Position numbers and translations under genes: made by a program | Part shown: positions 29,849 to 38,398 of the stretch, piece by piece | Numbering within the stretch: the stretch's first letter is position 1 | Layout: each line of letters starts with the position of its first letter | Assembly (NCBI GenBank): GCA_000017645.1 | Contig: CP000781.1 | Span: 4,079,501 to 4,143,500 of the forward strand | Reading direction: 5' to 3' | DNA: 64,000 bases | Source of the DNA: Xanthobacter autotrophicus Py2 | Lineage (GTDB): Bacteria > Pseudomonadota > Alphaproteobacteria > Rhizobiales > Xanthobacteraceae | Notes under the pieces: generated by a model | The model's database searches: none | What the model saw: only the letters and a program-made list of their open reading frames with translations | Told to the model about the DNA's origin: nothing

Positions 29849-31282
29849 ATGGCATCCTGGTGGCCCTTCGGCCGGCGTTCGCAAACCAAGGCGAGCGCCG
29901 CCGGCTCGGTGATTTCGGCGTGGAATGTCGGCCAGCCCGTCTGGACTGATCGCCGCTACGACCGGATCGCCGATGAGGCCTATGTCAGGAACGCGGTCGC
30001 GCACCGCTGCGTGAAGATGATCGCCTCCGCCGCCGCGACGATCCCCTGGCTCCTGGCGGACACCAAGGGGCGGGAGGTGGAGGAAAGCCCCCTTCTCGAC
30101 CTGCTCAGGCGCCCGGCGCCCGGCATCGGCGGGCATTCGCTGTTCGAGGCGTTCTACGCCTACCTGCTGCTCGCCGGGAACACCTACCTCGAGGCGGTCG
30201 CTCCCGCCGACGGCAAACCGCCGCGCGAGCTTTGGACGCTCCGCCCTGATCGGACACGGGTGATCCCCGGCGCCTATGGCCGCCCGGAGGCCTACGAATA
30301 CGAGGCCAACGGCCAGAAGATGACGTGGCAGGTGGACCCGCTGACCGGAGAGGGCCCGATCCTGCATCTGAAGGAGTTCCACCCGATCAACGACTGGTAT
30401 GGCCTGTCGCGGGTGGACCCGGCCGCCTATGCGGTGGACCGCCATAACGCCGCGAGCGCCCACAACATGGCGCTCCTGCAGAACGGCGCCCGGCCGAGCG
30501 GTGCGCTGATCTTCAAGCCGGTGGTGGTGAACGGCTCGGCACAGTCCGCGCCCAAGGAGGCGGTGGAGGCGGCCGAGGCGAGGCTGAAGGAGCGACATGG
30601 CGGCTTCGAGAACGCCGGCCGGCCCATGGTGCTGGGCGGGAACGTAGACTGGCAGGAAATGGGGATCACGCCCAAGGACATGGACTTCGGCGCCGGCAAG
30701 GACGATGCGGCGCGGGACATCTGCACCGCCTTTGGGGTGCCCCACATCCTGATCGTGCCGGGGGCGAGCACCTACAACAACGTCCGCGAGGCAACTTTGG
30801 GCCTCTACGAGGACACGGTCCTGCCCCTGGTGGACAAGGCCGTGGACGCGCTCGATGCCTGGCTCACCCCGCGGTTCGACGACCGCCTGCGTCTCGGCGT
30901 GGACCTCGACGAGGTGCCGGCGCTGGAGCCTCGGCGAGAGTCGAAGCGGAAGGCGACAATCGAACTGTTTGAGAAGCGCCTCATCACCCGCGACGAGGCG
31001 CGGGACGCGCTGCAATACGAGCCGCTCCCAGACGCCACGCAGTTCGACCCCGACGCGCAAGTGCTCTCTGCCCTCGTTGACGCCTACACGAAGGACGCGC
31101 TGCCGATCGAGATGCTCTGGCGCTATGCCAGATCCATCGGCCTGAGCGTCCAGACGGACGAGGAGCTTCTCGCCGCCCTCACGGCTGAGCGCGATCTGCG
31201 CGCCGCCGAGGAAGCCGGCGCGTCCTTGGGCGACACCGGGCAACCGGCGGCCGATACCCAGGCCGATCCGGCCGCTCCCTGA
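29849..31282 (+). CDS. HK97-type portal protein
   Basis: 477 aa from the ATG at 29849. Typical portal blocks: AYVRNAVAHRCVKMIASAAATIPW near residue 45, SLFEAFYAYLLLAGNTYLEAV near 95, WTLRPDRTRVIPG, ILHLKEFHPINDWYGLSRVDPA near 175, DARDICTAFGVPHILI-like segment near 290, and STYNNVREA. It forms the dodecameric DNA gate at one capsid vertex. The C-terminal extension is acidic. Overlaps the next start. Confidence 0.93.
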   Translation: MASWWPFGRRSQTKASAAGSVISAWNVGQPVWTDRRYDRIADEAYVRNAVAHRCVKMIASAAATIPWLLADTKGREVEESPLLDLLRRPAPGIGGHSLFEAFYAYLLLAGNTYLEAVAPADGKPPRELWTLRPDRTRVIPGAYGRPEAYEYEANGQKMTWQVDPLTGEGPILHLKEFHPINDWYGLSRVDPAAYAVDRHNAASAHNMALLQNGARPSGALIFKPVVVNGSAQSAPKEAVEAAEARLKERHGGFENAGRPMVLGGNVDWQEMGITPKDMDFGAGKDDAARDICTAFGVPHILIVPGASTYNNVREATLGLYEDTVLPLVDKAVDALDAWLTPRFDDRLRLGVDLDEVPALEPRRESKRKATIELFEKRLITRDEARDALQYEPLPDATQFDPDAQVLSALVDAYTKDALPIEMLWRYARSIGLSVQTDEELLAALTAERDLRAAEEAGASLGDTGQPAADTQADPAAP

Positions 31283-33153
31283 TGGCGAAGCCGACCAAGA
31301 AGTACCTGCTCGAGCTGGTGGCGCAGCACGGGCCCGAGATCGCAAAGGCGTTCAAGGCATCCATCACGTCGATCAAGGGCTCGGCGCAGGTCGGCGCCCT
31401 GACCACGATGTTGGAGAAGGGAGACATCAACGGCGCCCTGCTGGCCATCGGTCTCGATCCGGCGGCGTTCCGGAAGCTGGACCAGTCGATTTCCGATGCC
31501 TTTGAGGATGGGGGTGGGAAGACGGCCCAGACCATCCCGCCGGTGAAAACCCCGGACGGGCTGCGCATGGTGGTGCAGTTCAATGCCCGGAACGACCGCG
31601 CCGAGCAGTGGCTGAAGGACCAATCCTCGACGTTGATCCGCGAGATCATTGAAGACCAGCGGCAGGTGATCCGGGCCGTTCTCGCCGACGGCATGGCCCG
31701 CGGGCTTAACCCGCGCGACGTTGCCCTGGACCTGGTCGGGCGTCTCGACCCCGTGACGAGGACGCGCCAGGGCGGCGTGATCGGGCTGACCTCACAGCAA
31801 CTGGATTATGTCCAGCGCTACCGGTCCGAACTGCTTTCCGGAGATCCGGCCCAGCTTCGCAAAGCGCTGGCGCGGGTGCGGCGCGACCGCAAGTTCGACG
31901 GTGCGATCCGCAAGGCCATCGCCGCCGGCAAGCCGATCGACGCCGCCGCGGCGGAGAAGATGGTCGGCCGATATTCCGACCGGCTGCTGCTCCTGCGCGG
32001 CGAGACCATCGGCCGGACCGAGGCAATGACGGCCCTGCACCAGTCGCAGGAGGAGGCATACCAGCAGGCGATCGACAAGGGAGCCCTGCAGAGCAACCAC
32101 GTCCGCTATTTCTGGCGAACGGCGGCGGACGAGCGGGTGCGCCACTCGCACGCGATGATCCCCGGCATGAACGAGAAGGGGGCACCGCACGGCACGCCGT
32201 TCTCGTCCCCGCTGGGCCCGATCCGCTTTCCCGGCGATCCCAACGCCTCTGCGGCCAACAGGATCGGATGCCGCTGCTGGCGCGAGGCAAAGGTTGACTT
32301 CCTCGCCCAGGCCGTGGAGGCAGAGCAGAAGCCGAAGCCAGCACCTAAGCCGAAGGCGCCGCCCAAACCGAAGAAGCCGCTGCCACCGGAACCGGTCCTG
32401 CTGCCTCAGCGCTATGGCCCGGACGGGGCGGCGTGGCCCCGTGTGCCGTCGGAACTTGCAGATCGCGTCGCTGATGAACTGCTCACTCCGACCCATCCGG
32501 CTTGGCGCAAGGAGATCGAGACCATCCTCAAGAGTGCGCCCGCGCCGTACAAGCGGCTTTCGATTGGGCAGGCTGGGCTCATCAACTGGTACACCGGCAG
32601 TGGCTACCGCCGGCTGAACAAGGATCTGCGGGAAGGGACGGGGAATTGGCTCACCCCGATGATCTCCGATGCGCTGAATGGCGCGCTGGACGCCGTCACC
32701 CGGAAGGCAACCGGCCTCGTGACCAGAGGTCTCAACGTCTACAGCGATGCCGAAATCACGTCGACCTATGCTGTCGGCGCCGCTGTCGAGTTCCCGGCCT
32801 TCACGTCGACGGGCCGAGGGTTTTCCTTCGGTGGCAATGTCCGGATGATCATCGATGGATCGTCCGGCGTGGACGTGAAGCCCCTGTCTCGCTTTCGTAA
32901 TGAGAACGAGGTGTTGTTCAAGGCGGGCACGCGGTTTATCGTGACCGGCATGGCAAAGCGCGGGAACGTCTACGAGATCACGCTCAAGGAGGTCGCGGAC
33001 GACAAAAAGTCCGACGATCGCGTCATGCTGGGCGGAGGGTTCTCGGACGAGGCGAAGCGGATCTTCGATCAGTGGCGTGAGCCGCAATCGGACGCGGAAC
33101 ACCGACTGGCGGACAAGATGCAGTCTGGTGGCGCCGGGCGGCGCATTCGCTGA
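31282..33153 (+). CDS. Head morphogenesis protein fused to ADP-ribosyltransferase
   Basis: 623 aa. Residues 105-340 form an SPP1 gp7 / Mu gpF-like head-morphogenesis domain ending in IGRTEAMTALHQSQEEAY, FWRTAADERVRHSHAMIPGM and NRIGCRCW. A Lys/Pro linker spans about 348-375. Residues 400-575 look like an ART toxin fold: TRGL with Arg482, FTSTG (Thr508-Ser509-Thr510), and the ExE pair Glu541/Glu543 in NENEVLFKAG followed by the RFIV strand. This R-S-E order is the catalytic layout of arginine-type ADP-ribosyltransferases. As a virion protein it could be injected and modify host targets early, as T4 Alt does; that is inference. Confidence 0.85.
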   Translation: MAKPTKKYLLELVAQHGPEIAKAFKASITSIKGSAQVGALTTMLEKGDINGALLAIGLDPAAFRKLDQSISDAFEDGGGKTAQTIPPVKTPDGLRMVVQFNARNDRAEQWLKDQSSTLIREIIEDQRQVIRAVLADGMARGLNPRDVALDLVGRLDPVTRTRQGGVIGLTSQQLDYVQRYRSELLSGDPAQLRKALARVRRDRKFDGAIRKAIAAGKPIDAAAAEKMVGRYSDRLLLLRGETIGRTEAMTALHQSQEEAYQQAIDKGALQSNHVRYFWRTAADERVRHSHAMIPGMNEKGAPHGTPFSSPLGPIRFPGDPNASAANRIGCRCWREAKVDFLAQAVEAEQKPKPAPKPKAPPKPKKPLPPEPVLLPQRYGPDGAAWPRVPSELADRVADELLTPTHPAWRKEIETILKSAPAPYKRLSIGQAGLINWYTGSGYRRLNKDLREGTGNWLTPMISDALNGALDAVTRKATGLVTRGLNVYSDAEITSTYAVGAAVEFPAFTSTGRGFSFGGNVRMIIDGSSGVDVKPLSRFRNENEVLFKAGTRFIVTGMAKRGNVYEITLKEVADDKKSDDRVMLGGGFSDEAKRIFDQWREPQSDAEHRLADKMQSGGAGRRIR

Positions 33154-33178
33154 CTGGACCGGAAATCGCTGAGAAATG

Positions 33179-33199
33179 GCCCGCTTCGGCGGGCTTTTT
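33179..33199 (+). terminator. Rho-independent terminator (UUCG loop)
   Basis: GCCCGC-TTCG-GCGGGC (33179-33194) followed by TTTTT (33195-33199), between the head-morphogenesis gene and the next gene. In the middle of a late operon it may be partial or bypassed by antitermination. Confidence 0.85.
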
Positions 33200-33215
33200 C
33201 ATTGGGGAGGCGGGT

Positions 33216-33695
33216 GTGGCTGACCAGAACCTCAGCTTCGCAGCCCAGGTCGATGCTTGGGCGAAAAAGGTGAAGACGCGTCAGGTTGCAGTCTTCCGCG
33301 AGAGCGCGCAACGGGTGATCGGCGACATGCAGACGCCGGAGGGCGCGGGTGGCCGGATGCCGGTCGACACGGGCTTCATGCGCGCCAGCCTTCAGGCGAC
33401 GCTCGGCACCCCAGCATCGGGCACTCTGAAGCCCCCACTTGAGGGCGCCGTCCAGGCCTTCGATGCCGGGCAGGTTGCCCTGGTGATCGCGGGTGCTGAA
33501 CTGGGCGATACGATCTATGCGACCTACGGCGCCGCCTATGCCCGCCGGTTGGAATATGGCTTCGTTGGGCAGGACAGCCTCGGGCGGACCTACAATCAGG
33601 CCGGGAAAGCCTTCGTGCGCTCGGCGGCCCAGAAGTGGGGGCAGATCGTCGGCGAGGTGACCGGCGAGCTCAAGGCCCGCCTCGGTCAGTCCTGA
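33216..33695 (+). CDS. HK97 gp10-like head-tail / tail completion protein
   Basis: GTG start. 159 aa with RMPVDTGFMRASLQATLG near residue 47, YGAAYARRLEYGF near 105 and AGKAFVRSAAQKWGQIV near the end. This is the layout of HK97-gp10-type neck or minor tail proteins (VDTG-x-L-R-S). It is earlier in the operon than usual, before the protease and capsid genes. Confidence 0.7.
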   Translation: MADQNLSFAAQVDAWAKKVKTRQVAVFRESAQRVIGDMQTPEGAGGRMPVDTGFMRASLQATLGTPASGTLKPPLEGAVQAFDAGQVALVIAGAELGDTIYATYGAAYARRLEYGFVGQDSLGRTYNQAGKAFVRSAAQKWGQIVGEVTGELKARLGQS

Positions 33696-33898
33696 TTTCG
33701 CACGCCGTCCAGTTTGTCGGTGCTCTCTTCCATCGCCTTGACGAGGCTGAGCTGGAGCATCACGAGCGCTCGCCGCGCCGTCGCGATGGCGGTGTTTCCG
33801 CGCGTGGTCTCCCCCGGAGCGTCCCCGAGGGCTTCAGCAGCGGCGACCAGACGGTCGTGAACCTCGGTGTCGCTGAGGGGGCGGTGTTTTCGTGCCAT
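33686..33898 (-). CDS. Small antisense-strand gene in the late operon (70 aa)
   Basis: MARKHRPLSDTEVHDRLVAA, then RGNTAIATARRALVMLQLSLV: a protein-like helical sequence. It exactly fills the 196-bp gap between two late genes. Its stop overlaps the upstream gene's end by 10 bases, and its ATG at 33898 overlaps the next GTG at 33892. No family recognised. It may be a lysogenic accessory gene; a non-coding spacer cannot be excluded. Confidence 0.45.
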   Translation of the reverse strand: MARKHRPLSDTEVHDRLVAAAEALGDAPGETTRGNTAIATARRALVMLQLSLVKAMEESTDKLDGVRNQD

Positions 33899-35043
33899 CG
33901 GCCCAGACCATAGCGGAGATCGCAGCCATGGGGGACCCCCGGACGCTCTATGTCAGCCGGCCCCTGCTGAACGGCGCGGAACTGATCGATTGGGCGAAGG
34001 GGCAGGGGTTTACCAAGACGGTCCCCGCCGACGATCTGCATGTGACCATCGCCTACAGCCGCGATCCCGTGGACTGGGCGGCAGCCGGTGACCACTTCGA
34101 CCAGGTGCGGGCCCGGGCTGACGGGCCGCGTTCAGTGGAGCAACTCGGCGACAAGGGCGCGGTCGTGCTGCGGTTCGAGCATGCTGAACTCGCCCAGCGC
34201 TGGCAGGCCTTCCGCGACATTGGGGCGTCCTGGGACCACGACGGGTACCGCCCGCACGTGACGATCACCTACGACGCGGCGGGTGTCGACCTGAGCAAGG
34301 TCCAGCCGTTCAGCGGCGAGCTGGTCTTCGGACCCGAAGAGTTCGCGGAGATCGATGAGGATCGGGCCGACCGGGTCCGGGCGAGTGAGAAGGGGCGGCG
34401 CGCCATGGAGATCAAGAGCTTCGCTCTGGAACTGAAGGAGGTTGGCGACGCCGGCACCTTCACCGGCTACGGGGCAGCGTTCGGCAACGTCGACCAGGGG
34501 CGAGACCTCATCGCGCGCGGAGCCTTCGCGGATAGCCTGTCGGCGTGGCGTTCGAAGGGCAAGTTGCCCAAGCTCCTGTGGCAGCACGACGCGCGCAAGC
34601 CGATCGGCGTGTGGACCGAGATGCGCGAGGACGACTACGGGCTCTTCGTGAAGGGCCGGTTCACCGCCGGCGTGAAGCAGGCGGATGAGGCGTACGCGCT
34701 GCTCAAGGATGGTGCTCTGGATGGCCTTTCCATCGGCTACGCCACCATCGAGGACGAGATCGACCGGGCCGCAGGGATCCGGAAGCTGGTCAAGCTCGAC
34801 CTGATGGAGGTCAGCCTGGTCACCTTCGCGATGAACCCGGCCGCCGGCGTCACCGGCGTGAAGGCGGGCCCGCCGCGCACCATTCGAGAATTCGAGGCCG
34901 GGCTTCGGGAGAAGTTCGGTTTCTCGCACGCCCAGGCGAAGTCGATCGCTTCGTCCGGGTTCAAGTCGCTGGAGCCTCGGGATGAGGACGGCGCGATGAA
35001 CGACCTGCTGCGGACCATCAAGGGCATCCGGGCCGGTCTCTGA
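33892..35043 (+). CDS. Acb1-like 2H phosphoesterase fused to HK97 prohead protease
   Basis: 383 aa, one open frame. Residues 1-160: LYVSRPLLNGAELIDWAKGQ, first 2H motif LHVTIAYS (His50/Thr52), DPVDW, VVLRFEH, GASWDH, second 2H motif PHVTITYD (His122/Thr124), and ELVFGPEEF. The two HxT motifs and flanks match the Acb1 anti-CBASS phosphodiesterase family. Residues 172-383: S78 prohead protease with GYGAAFGNVDQGRDLIARGAF, WQHD (His232), DGLSIGY (Ser280) and LMEVSLVTFAMNP. An internal ATG at 34405 could also yield the protease alone. The protease matures the capsid; the 2H part may destroy cyclic-nucleotide immune signals. Confidence 0.88.
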   Translation: MPSAQTIAEIAAMGDPRTLYVSRPLLNGAELIDWAKGQGFTKTVPADDLHVTIAYSRDPVDWAAAGDHFDQVRARADGPRSVEQLGDKGAVVLRFEHAELAQRWQAFRDIGASWDHDGYRPHVTITYDAAGVDLSKVQPFSGELVFGPEEFAEIDEDRADRVRASEKGRRAMEIKSFALELKEVGDAGTFTGYGAAFGNVDQGRDLIARGAFADSLSAWRSKGKLPKLLWQHDARKPIGVWTEMREDDYGLFVKGRFTAGVKQADEAYALLKDGALDGLSIGYATIEDEIDRAAGIRKLVKLDLMEVSLVTFAMNPAAGVTGVKAGPPRTIREFEAGLREKFGFSHAQAKSIASSGFKSLEPRDEDGAMNDLLRTIKGIRAGL

Positions 35044-35072
35044 CATCACACCGCCGAAACAGGAGCACCCCT

Positions 35073-36425
35073 ATGGCTGGTGAAAACGACGTGCTGGAGC
35101 AGATCCAGCGCGAGGTGAAGGGCTTTGGCGACAACGTCTCCGGGCTGAAGTCCTCGATGGAGAAGGACCTCGCCGACGTGCGCAAGCTCGCCGAGGAGGC
35201 GAAGAAGTCCGCCGATCGTCCGGAGGTGAAGGCGCAGATCGACGCGCTCACCACCTCCGTTTCCGAGAAGCACGCCGCGATCGAGAAGACCGTCGCCGAG
35301 CTGAAGGCCCAGGCCGACCAGGTCGCGACCGCCATGCGCCGGGCGCCCCTCGGCGATCCCAAGGAGCAGGGCGAGGAGCAGAAGCACGCCCTGGCCTATT
35401 TCGAGACCAAGGCGGCCGCCGCCGGCTCGCTGAAGGTGGGCAGCCCCATCGACCCGGCCGGCCTCGACATGGACGGCTATCGGGCGTGGACCAAGTCGTT
35501 CCCGCTCTACCTGCGCCGGGATGACAAGCCGATCGAGGCGAAGGCCCTCTCCGTGGGCTCCGACCCGAACGGCGGCTATCTCGTGCCGACCGCGACCTCG
35601 GCGCGGATCCTGACCCGCATCTGGGAGACCTCCCCGCTGCGCCAGCTTTCGACCGTCGAGACGATCGGGACCGACAAGATCGAAATCCCGATCGATGACG
35701 ACGAGGCCTCGGCGGGCTGGGTCGGGGAGACCGAGGGCCGACCGGAGACCGGAACCCCGGCGATCGGCGTCCAGACGATCCCGGTCTTCGAGATCTATGC
35801 GAAGCCCCGGGCGACGCAGTCGATGCTCGAGGATGCCTCGATCAACATCGAGGGATGGCTCGCCACCAAGATCTCGGACAAGTTCGCCCGGATCGAGGCC
35901 TCCGCCTTCATCGTCGGCAACGGGGTCAAGAAGCCCCGCGGCATCCTGACCTATCCGGCTGCGCCGGCCGGAACTTACGCGCGGGGCAAGATCCTGCAGG
36001 TGAACTCCGGTCATGCGACCAACATCACCGCCGACGGCCTCGTGAACATGACCTTCTCGCTGAAGGAGGCCTACCTCGCCAACGGGTCCTGGCTGATGAA
36101 GCGTGGAACCGTAGGCTCGGTGGCGCTGCTCAAGGATGCTCAGGGCCAGTACCTGTGGCGCCCGGGGCTGGAGGCGGGCAAGCCGTCCATCCTGCTCGGC
36201 TATCCGGTGCGGCAGGCCGACGACATGCCGGTGGTGGGCGCCGGCGCGCTCCCGATCGCCTTCGGTGACTTCCGGGCCGGCTACACCGTCGTGGACCGTC
36301 TCGGCATCACCACCCTGCGCGACCCCTACAGCGCCAAGCCGTTCGTGGAGTTCTACTCCCGCCGGCGCGTGGGCGGCGACGTGACGAACTTCGAGGCCTT
36401 CGCCCTCATGGTCGTGAGCGCCTGA
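35073..36425 (+). CDS. HK97-fold major capsid protein
   Basis: 450 aa. Residues 1-95 are a coiled-coil scaffolding (delta) domain rich in Lys/Glu. The capsid fold begins near residue 155 (ALSVGSDPNGGYLVPTATSA), followed by TSPLRQLSTVETI, EASAGWVGETEGRPETGTP, EIYAKPRATQSMLEDASINI and the C-terminal DRLGITTLRDPYSAKPFVEF. The prohead protease just upstream should remove the delta domain. Confidence 0.95.
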   Translation: MAGENDVLEQIQREVKGFGDNVSGLKSSMEKDLADVRKLAEEAKKSADRPEVKAQIDALTTSVSEKHAAIEKTVAELKAQADQVATAMRRAPLGDPKEQGEEQKHALAYFETKAAAAGSLKVGSPIDPAGLDMDGYRAWTKSFPLYLRRDDKPIEAKALSVGSDPNGGYLVPTATSARILTRIWETSPLRQLSTVETIGTDKIEIPIDDDEASAGWVGETEGRPETGTPAIGVQTIPVFEIYAKPRATQSMLEDASINIEGWLATKISDKFARIEASAFIVGNGVKKPRGILTYPAAPAGTYARGKILQVNSGHATNITADGLVNMTFSLKEAYLANGSWLMKRGTVGSVALLKDAQGQYLWRPGLEAGKPSILLGYPVRQADDMPVVGAGALPIAFGDFRAGYTVVDRLGITTLRDPYSAKPFVEFYSRRRVGGDVTNFEAFALMVVSA

Positions 36426-36494
36426 TCCTGAGCTGACCGGGGGCCGCCGCGAGCGGCCCTCTCTCTTCATTCCCGCCCGGAGGAGGGCTTCCCA

Positions 36495-36929
36495 ATGCAT
36501 GGTCTTCTCAACAACGCCGAAGTGCGGTGGGTCAAGGCGGCCGTCGCCGCGGCGAACAACACCGACACCAACTCGGCCATCATCGACACCCAGGGCTATG
36601 AAAGCGTGATGTTCGTGGTGCCCGTCACCGCGAGCGTCGCGACTGGCGTGGCGAAGATCCAGCTCGAGGAAAACGACGCCAACGCCGATGCCGGCATGAC
36701 TGTGGTCGATGGGGCGGTGGCCTCGGCCGTATCGGGCGCCACCAACGACCTCGCCAGCAAGGTGCTGGTGGTCGAGTATTTCAAGCCCCGGAAGCGCTAC
36801 GTGCAGGCGGTCATCACCAGCACGGTGGCCAACATCGCCTTCGGCGAGATGGTCGCGATCCTCGTCCCGCTCCAGCGCCCGGCGCAGCAGGGCTCCACGG
36901 TGCTCGCCAAGGGCTTCGGCCAGAGCTGA
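36495..36929 (+). CDS. Probable capsid decoration or head-associated protein (144 aa)
   Basis: Beta-rich and Ala/Val-rich, with NNTDTNSAIIDTQGYESVMF at the start and FKPRKRYVQAVITSTVANIAF near residue 97. Proteins of this shape directly after the capsid gene often decorate capsids, but no specific family is certain. Confidence 0.6.
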   Translation: MHGLLNNAEVRWVKAAVAAANNTDTNSAIIDTQGYESVMFVVPVTASVATGVAKIQLEENDANADAGMTVVDGAVASAVSGATNDLASKVLVVEYFKPRKRYVQAVITSTVANIAFGEMVAILVPLQRPAQQGSTVLAKGFGQS

Positions 36930-36984
36930 CCGGATCCGGCGGGGGCTCGCAGGCCCCTGCCGATCGACGAGAGGAGCGTGAGCC

Positions 36985-37494
36985 ATGCGCGGTGTCGTTC
37001 TGAAGCCTTTCCCGTGGCTCGAAGACGGGATCAGGGCCGAGTATCTCTCCGGCGGCGAAGAGCGTGAGTTCGGGCCGCACTTCATGGGGCTGTACGCCAG
37101 CGGATTTGTGGCGGAGGTCAAGGCGCTGCCGGGCGCCCCCGAGATCCAGGCCTTCGAGGGTGCTCCGGAGAACAAGGCGAGTTCCGCCGAAGGCGCTGCT
37201 GGCACCGAACTCCAGACGGAGCCGGAGGCCGCTGCCGATGGGGCAGCATCGGTGGAGAGCACCTCCATTCCGGCTGATGTCGCTCAAGATCTGGACGCCA
37301 TCGGCCAGGGCGGCGAGGCCGGTCCGGCGGAGGACGCCGAAGGCGCTGCCGGCGCAGAGACCAACGCCGCGGAACTTTCTATCCGCCACGTCGGGCGCGG
37401 CAAGTGGGCGGTCTACCGTGGTGATGAGCGTCTCACCGAGGACGCACTGACCAAGGAAGAGGCTACGGCCAAGCTCGCCGAGATGCAGGGCTGA
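36985..37494 (+). CDS. Hypothetical virion-region protein (169 aa)
   Basis: N-terminal 50 residues (LKPFPWLEDGIRAEYLSGGE) are followed by a long acidic Ala/Glu/Gly-rich linker (55-125). The C-terminal small domain reads SIRHVGRGKWAVYRGDERLTE. The start is ATG with a GAGGAG site. Perhaps a head-tail joining accessory; not recognised further. Confidence 0.55.
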   Translation: MRGVVLKPFPWLEDGIRAEYLSGGEEREFGPHFMGLYASGFVAEVKALPGAPEIQAFEGAPENKASSAEGAAGTELQTEPEAAADGAASVESTSIPADVAQDLDAIGQGGEAGPAEDAEGAAGAETNAAELSIRHVGRGKWAVYRGDERLTEDALTKEEATAKLAEMQG

Positions 37495-37498
37495 TGCG

Positions 37499-38044
37499 AT
37501 GCTGATCGTCGAAGACGGCACGGGCATCGCTGGCGCGGAGAGCTATGCCACAGTGGCCGACACCGATGCGTATTGGGCCGCACAGCCGCAGGATGCGCTG
37601 GCGGCGGCTTGGGCGGCGGCAACCGAGGCCAGCAAGGAAGGCGCGCTCCGCGCCGCGTCGGCATATCTGGACGCGATTTACGGGGCATCCTACCGGGGCA
37701 TCCGGAAGGGCTGGGAGCAGGGGCTCGAATGGCCCCGCACCGGAGGGCTGGATGCCGCCGGCGACCCGCTCGCCGTCTTGGGGCCGGGGAACGTGCCGCT
37801 CCCCGCCCTGCCGCCGATGCTGAAGAGGGGCGCGGCGGAACTGGCGCCGCGGGCACTCTCGGGCCCCTTGGCACAGGACGCCGACCGCGGCGGCCGCGTG
37901 AAGCGGGAGAAGATCGAAGGCGCGGTCGAGGTCGAATATTTCGACGGTGCCCCGGCCGAAACGAGCTATGGCGTCGTCGCCGGGATTCTCGGCCCGATCC
38001 TCGATGGTTCGCAGGGCGGCCAGGCGACCTGGTACTGGGCATGA
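37499..38044 (+). CDS. Head-tail connector / DnaT-like adaptor
   Basis: 181 aa. LIVEDGTGIAGAESYATVADTDAYWA, ALRAASAYLDAIYGASYRGIR and LEWPRTGGLDAAGDPL match the DnaT-like adaptor family that sits between capsid and tail genes in many siphophages and likely forms the ring under the portal. Its stop overlaps the next ATG. Confidence 0.75.
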   Translation: MLIVEDGTGIAGAESYATVADTDAYWAAQPQDALAAAWAAATEASKEGALRAASAYLDAIYGASYRGIRKGWEQGLEWPRTGGLDAAGDPLAVLGPGNVPLPALPPMLKRGAAELAPRALSGPLAQDADRGGRVKREKIEGAVEVEYFDGAPAETSYGVVAGILGPILDGSQGGQATWYWA

Positions 38045-38397
38045 CGATCTACGATCGGGCGCGCCAGACCGCGTCGAAGCTCTTCACCAAGTTCGGCCAG
38101 GGCGTCGTCAGCCTGCAGCGCGACGTGCCGGGCGAGGGCGGCGACGCCTGGAACCCGCCCGTTGCGGTCCCGGTCAACTACGGCCTCAATGCCACGGTCA
38201 GCGGCGTGACGGCGCGCTATGTGGACGGAACGCTGGTCACGGCGAGCGACCTGATGCTCCGCTGCGCGGTGCCCGAGGTCGAGCCCCTCATCACGGACCG
38301 GATCGTGATCGACGGCACGCCGCGGGTCATCATGAAGATCCAACCCCTCCCCGCAGCCGGCACGCCGGCGGCCTACCTCATCTTCGTGAAGGGCTGA
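38041..38397 (+). CDS. Head closure / neck protein (118 aa)
   Basis: MTIYDRARQTASKLFTKFGQ, then VNYGLNATVSGVTARYVDG, TLVTASDLMLRCAV and DRIVIDGTPRVIMKIQ: the beta-sandwich pattern of small neck proteins that stop DNA leakage. ATG overlaps the upstream stop. Confidence 0.7.
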   Translation: MTIYDRARQTASKLFTKFGQGVVSLQRDVPGEGGDAWNPPVAVPVNYGLNATVSGVTARYVDGTLVTASDLMLRCAVPEVEPLITDRIVIDGTPRVIMKIQPLPAAGTPAAYLIFVKG

Positions 38398-38398
38398 C

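Noticed and set aside
35046..37268. Very long minus-strand open frame (740 aa) opposite the capsid genes
   Set aside because: It is the antisense shadow of GC-rich coding sequence. His/Arg/Gly/Asp-biased composition with no domain, while the plus strand has unmistakable capsid genes. The same reasoning removes the antisense frames at 29657-31345, 45373-46935, 49688-51196 and 52291-53793.
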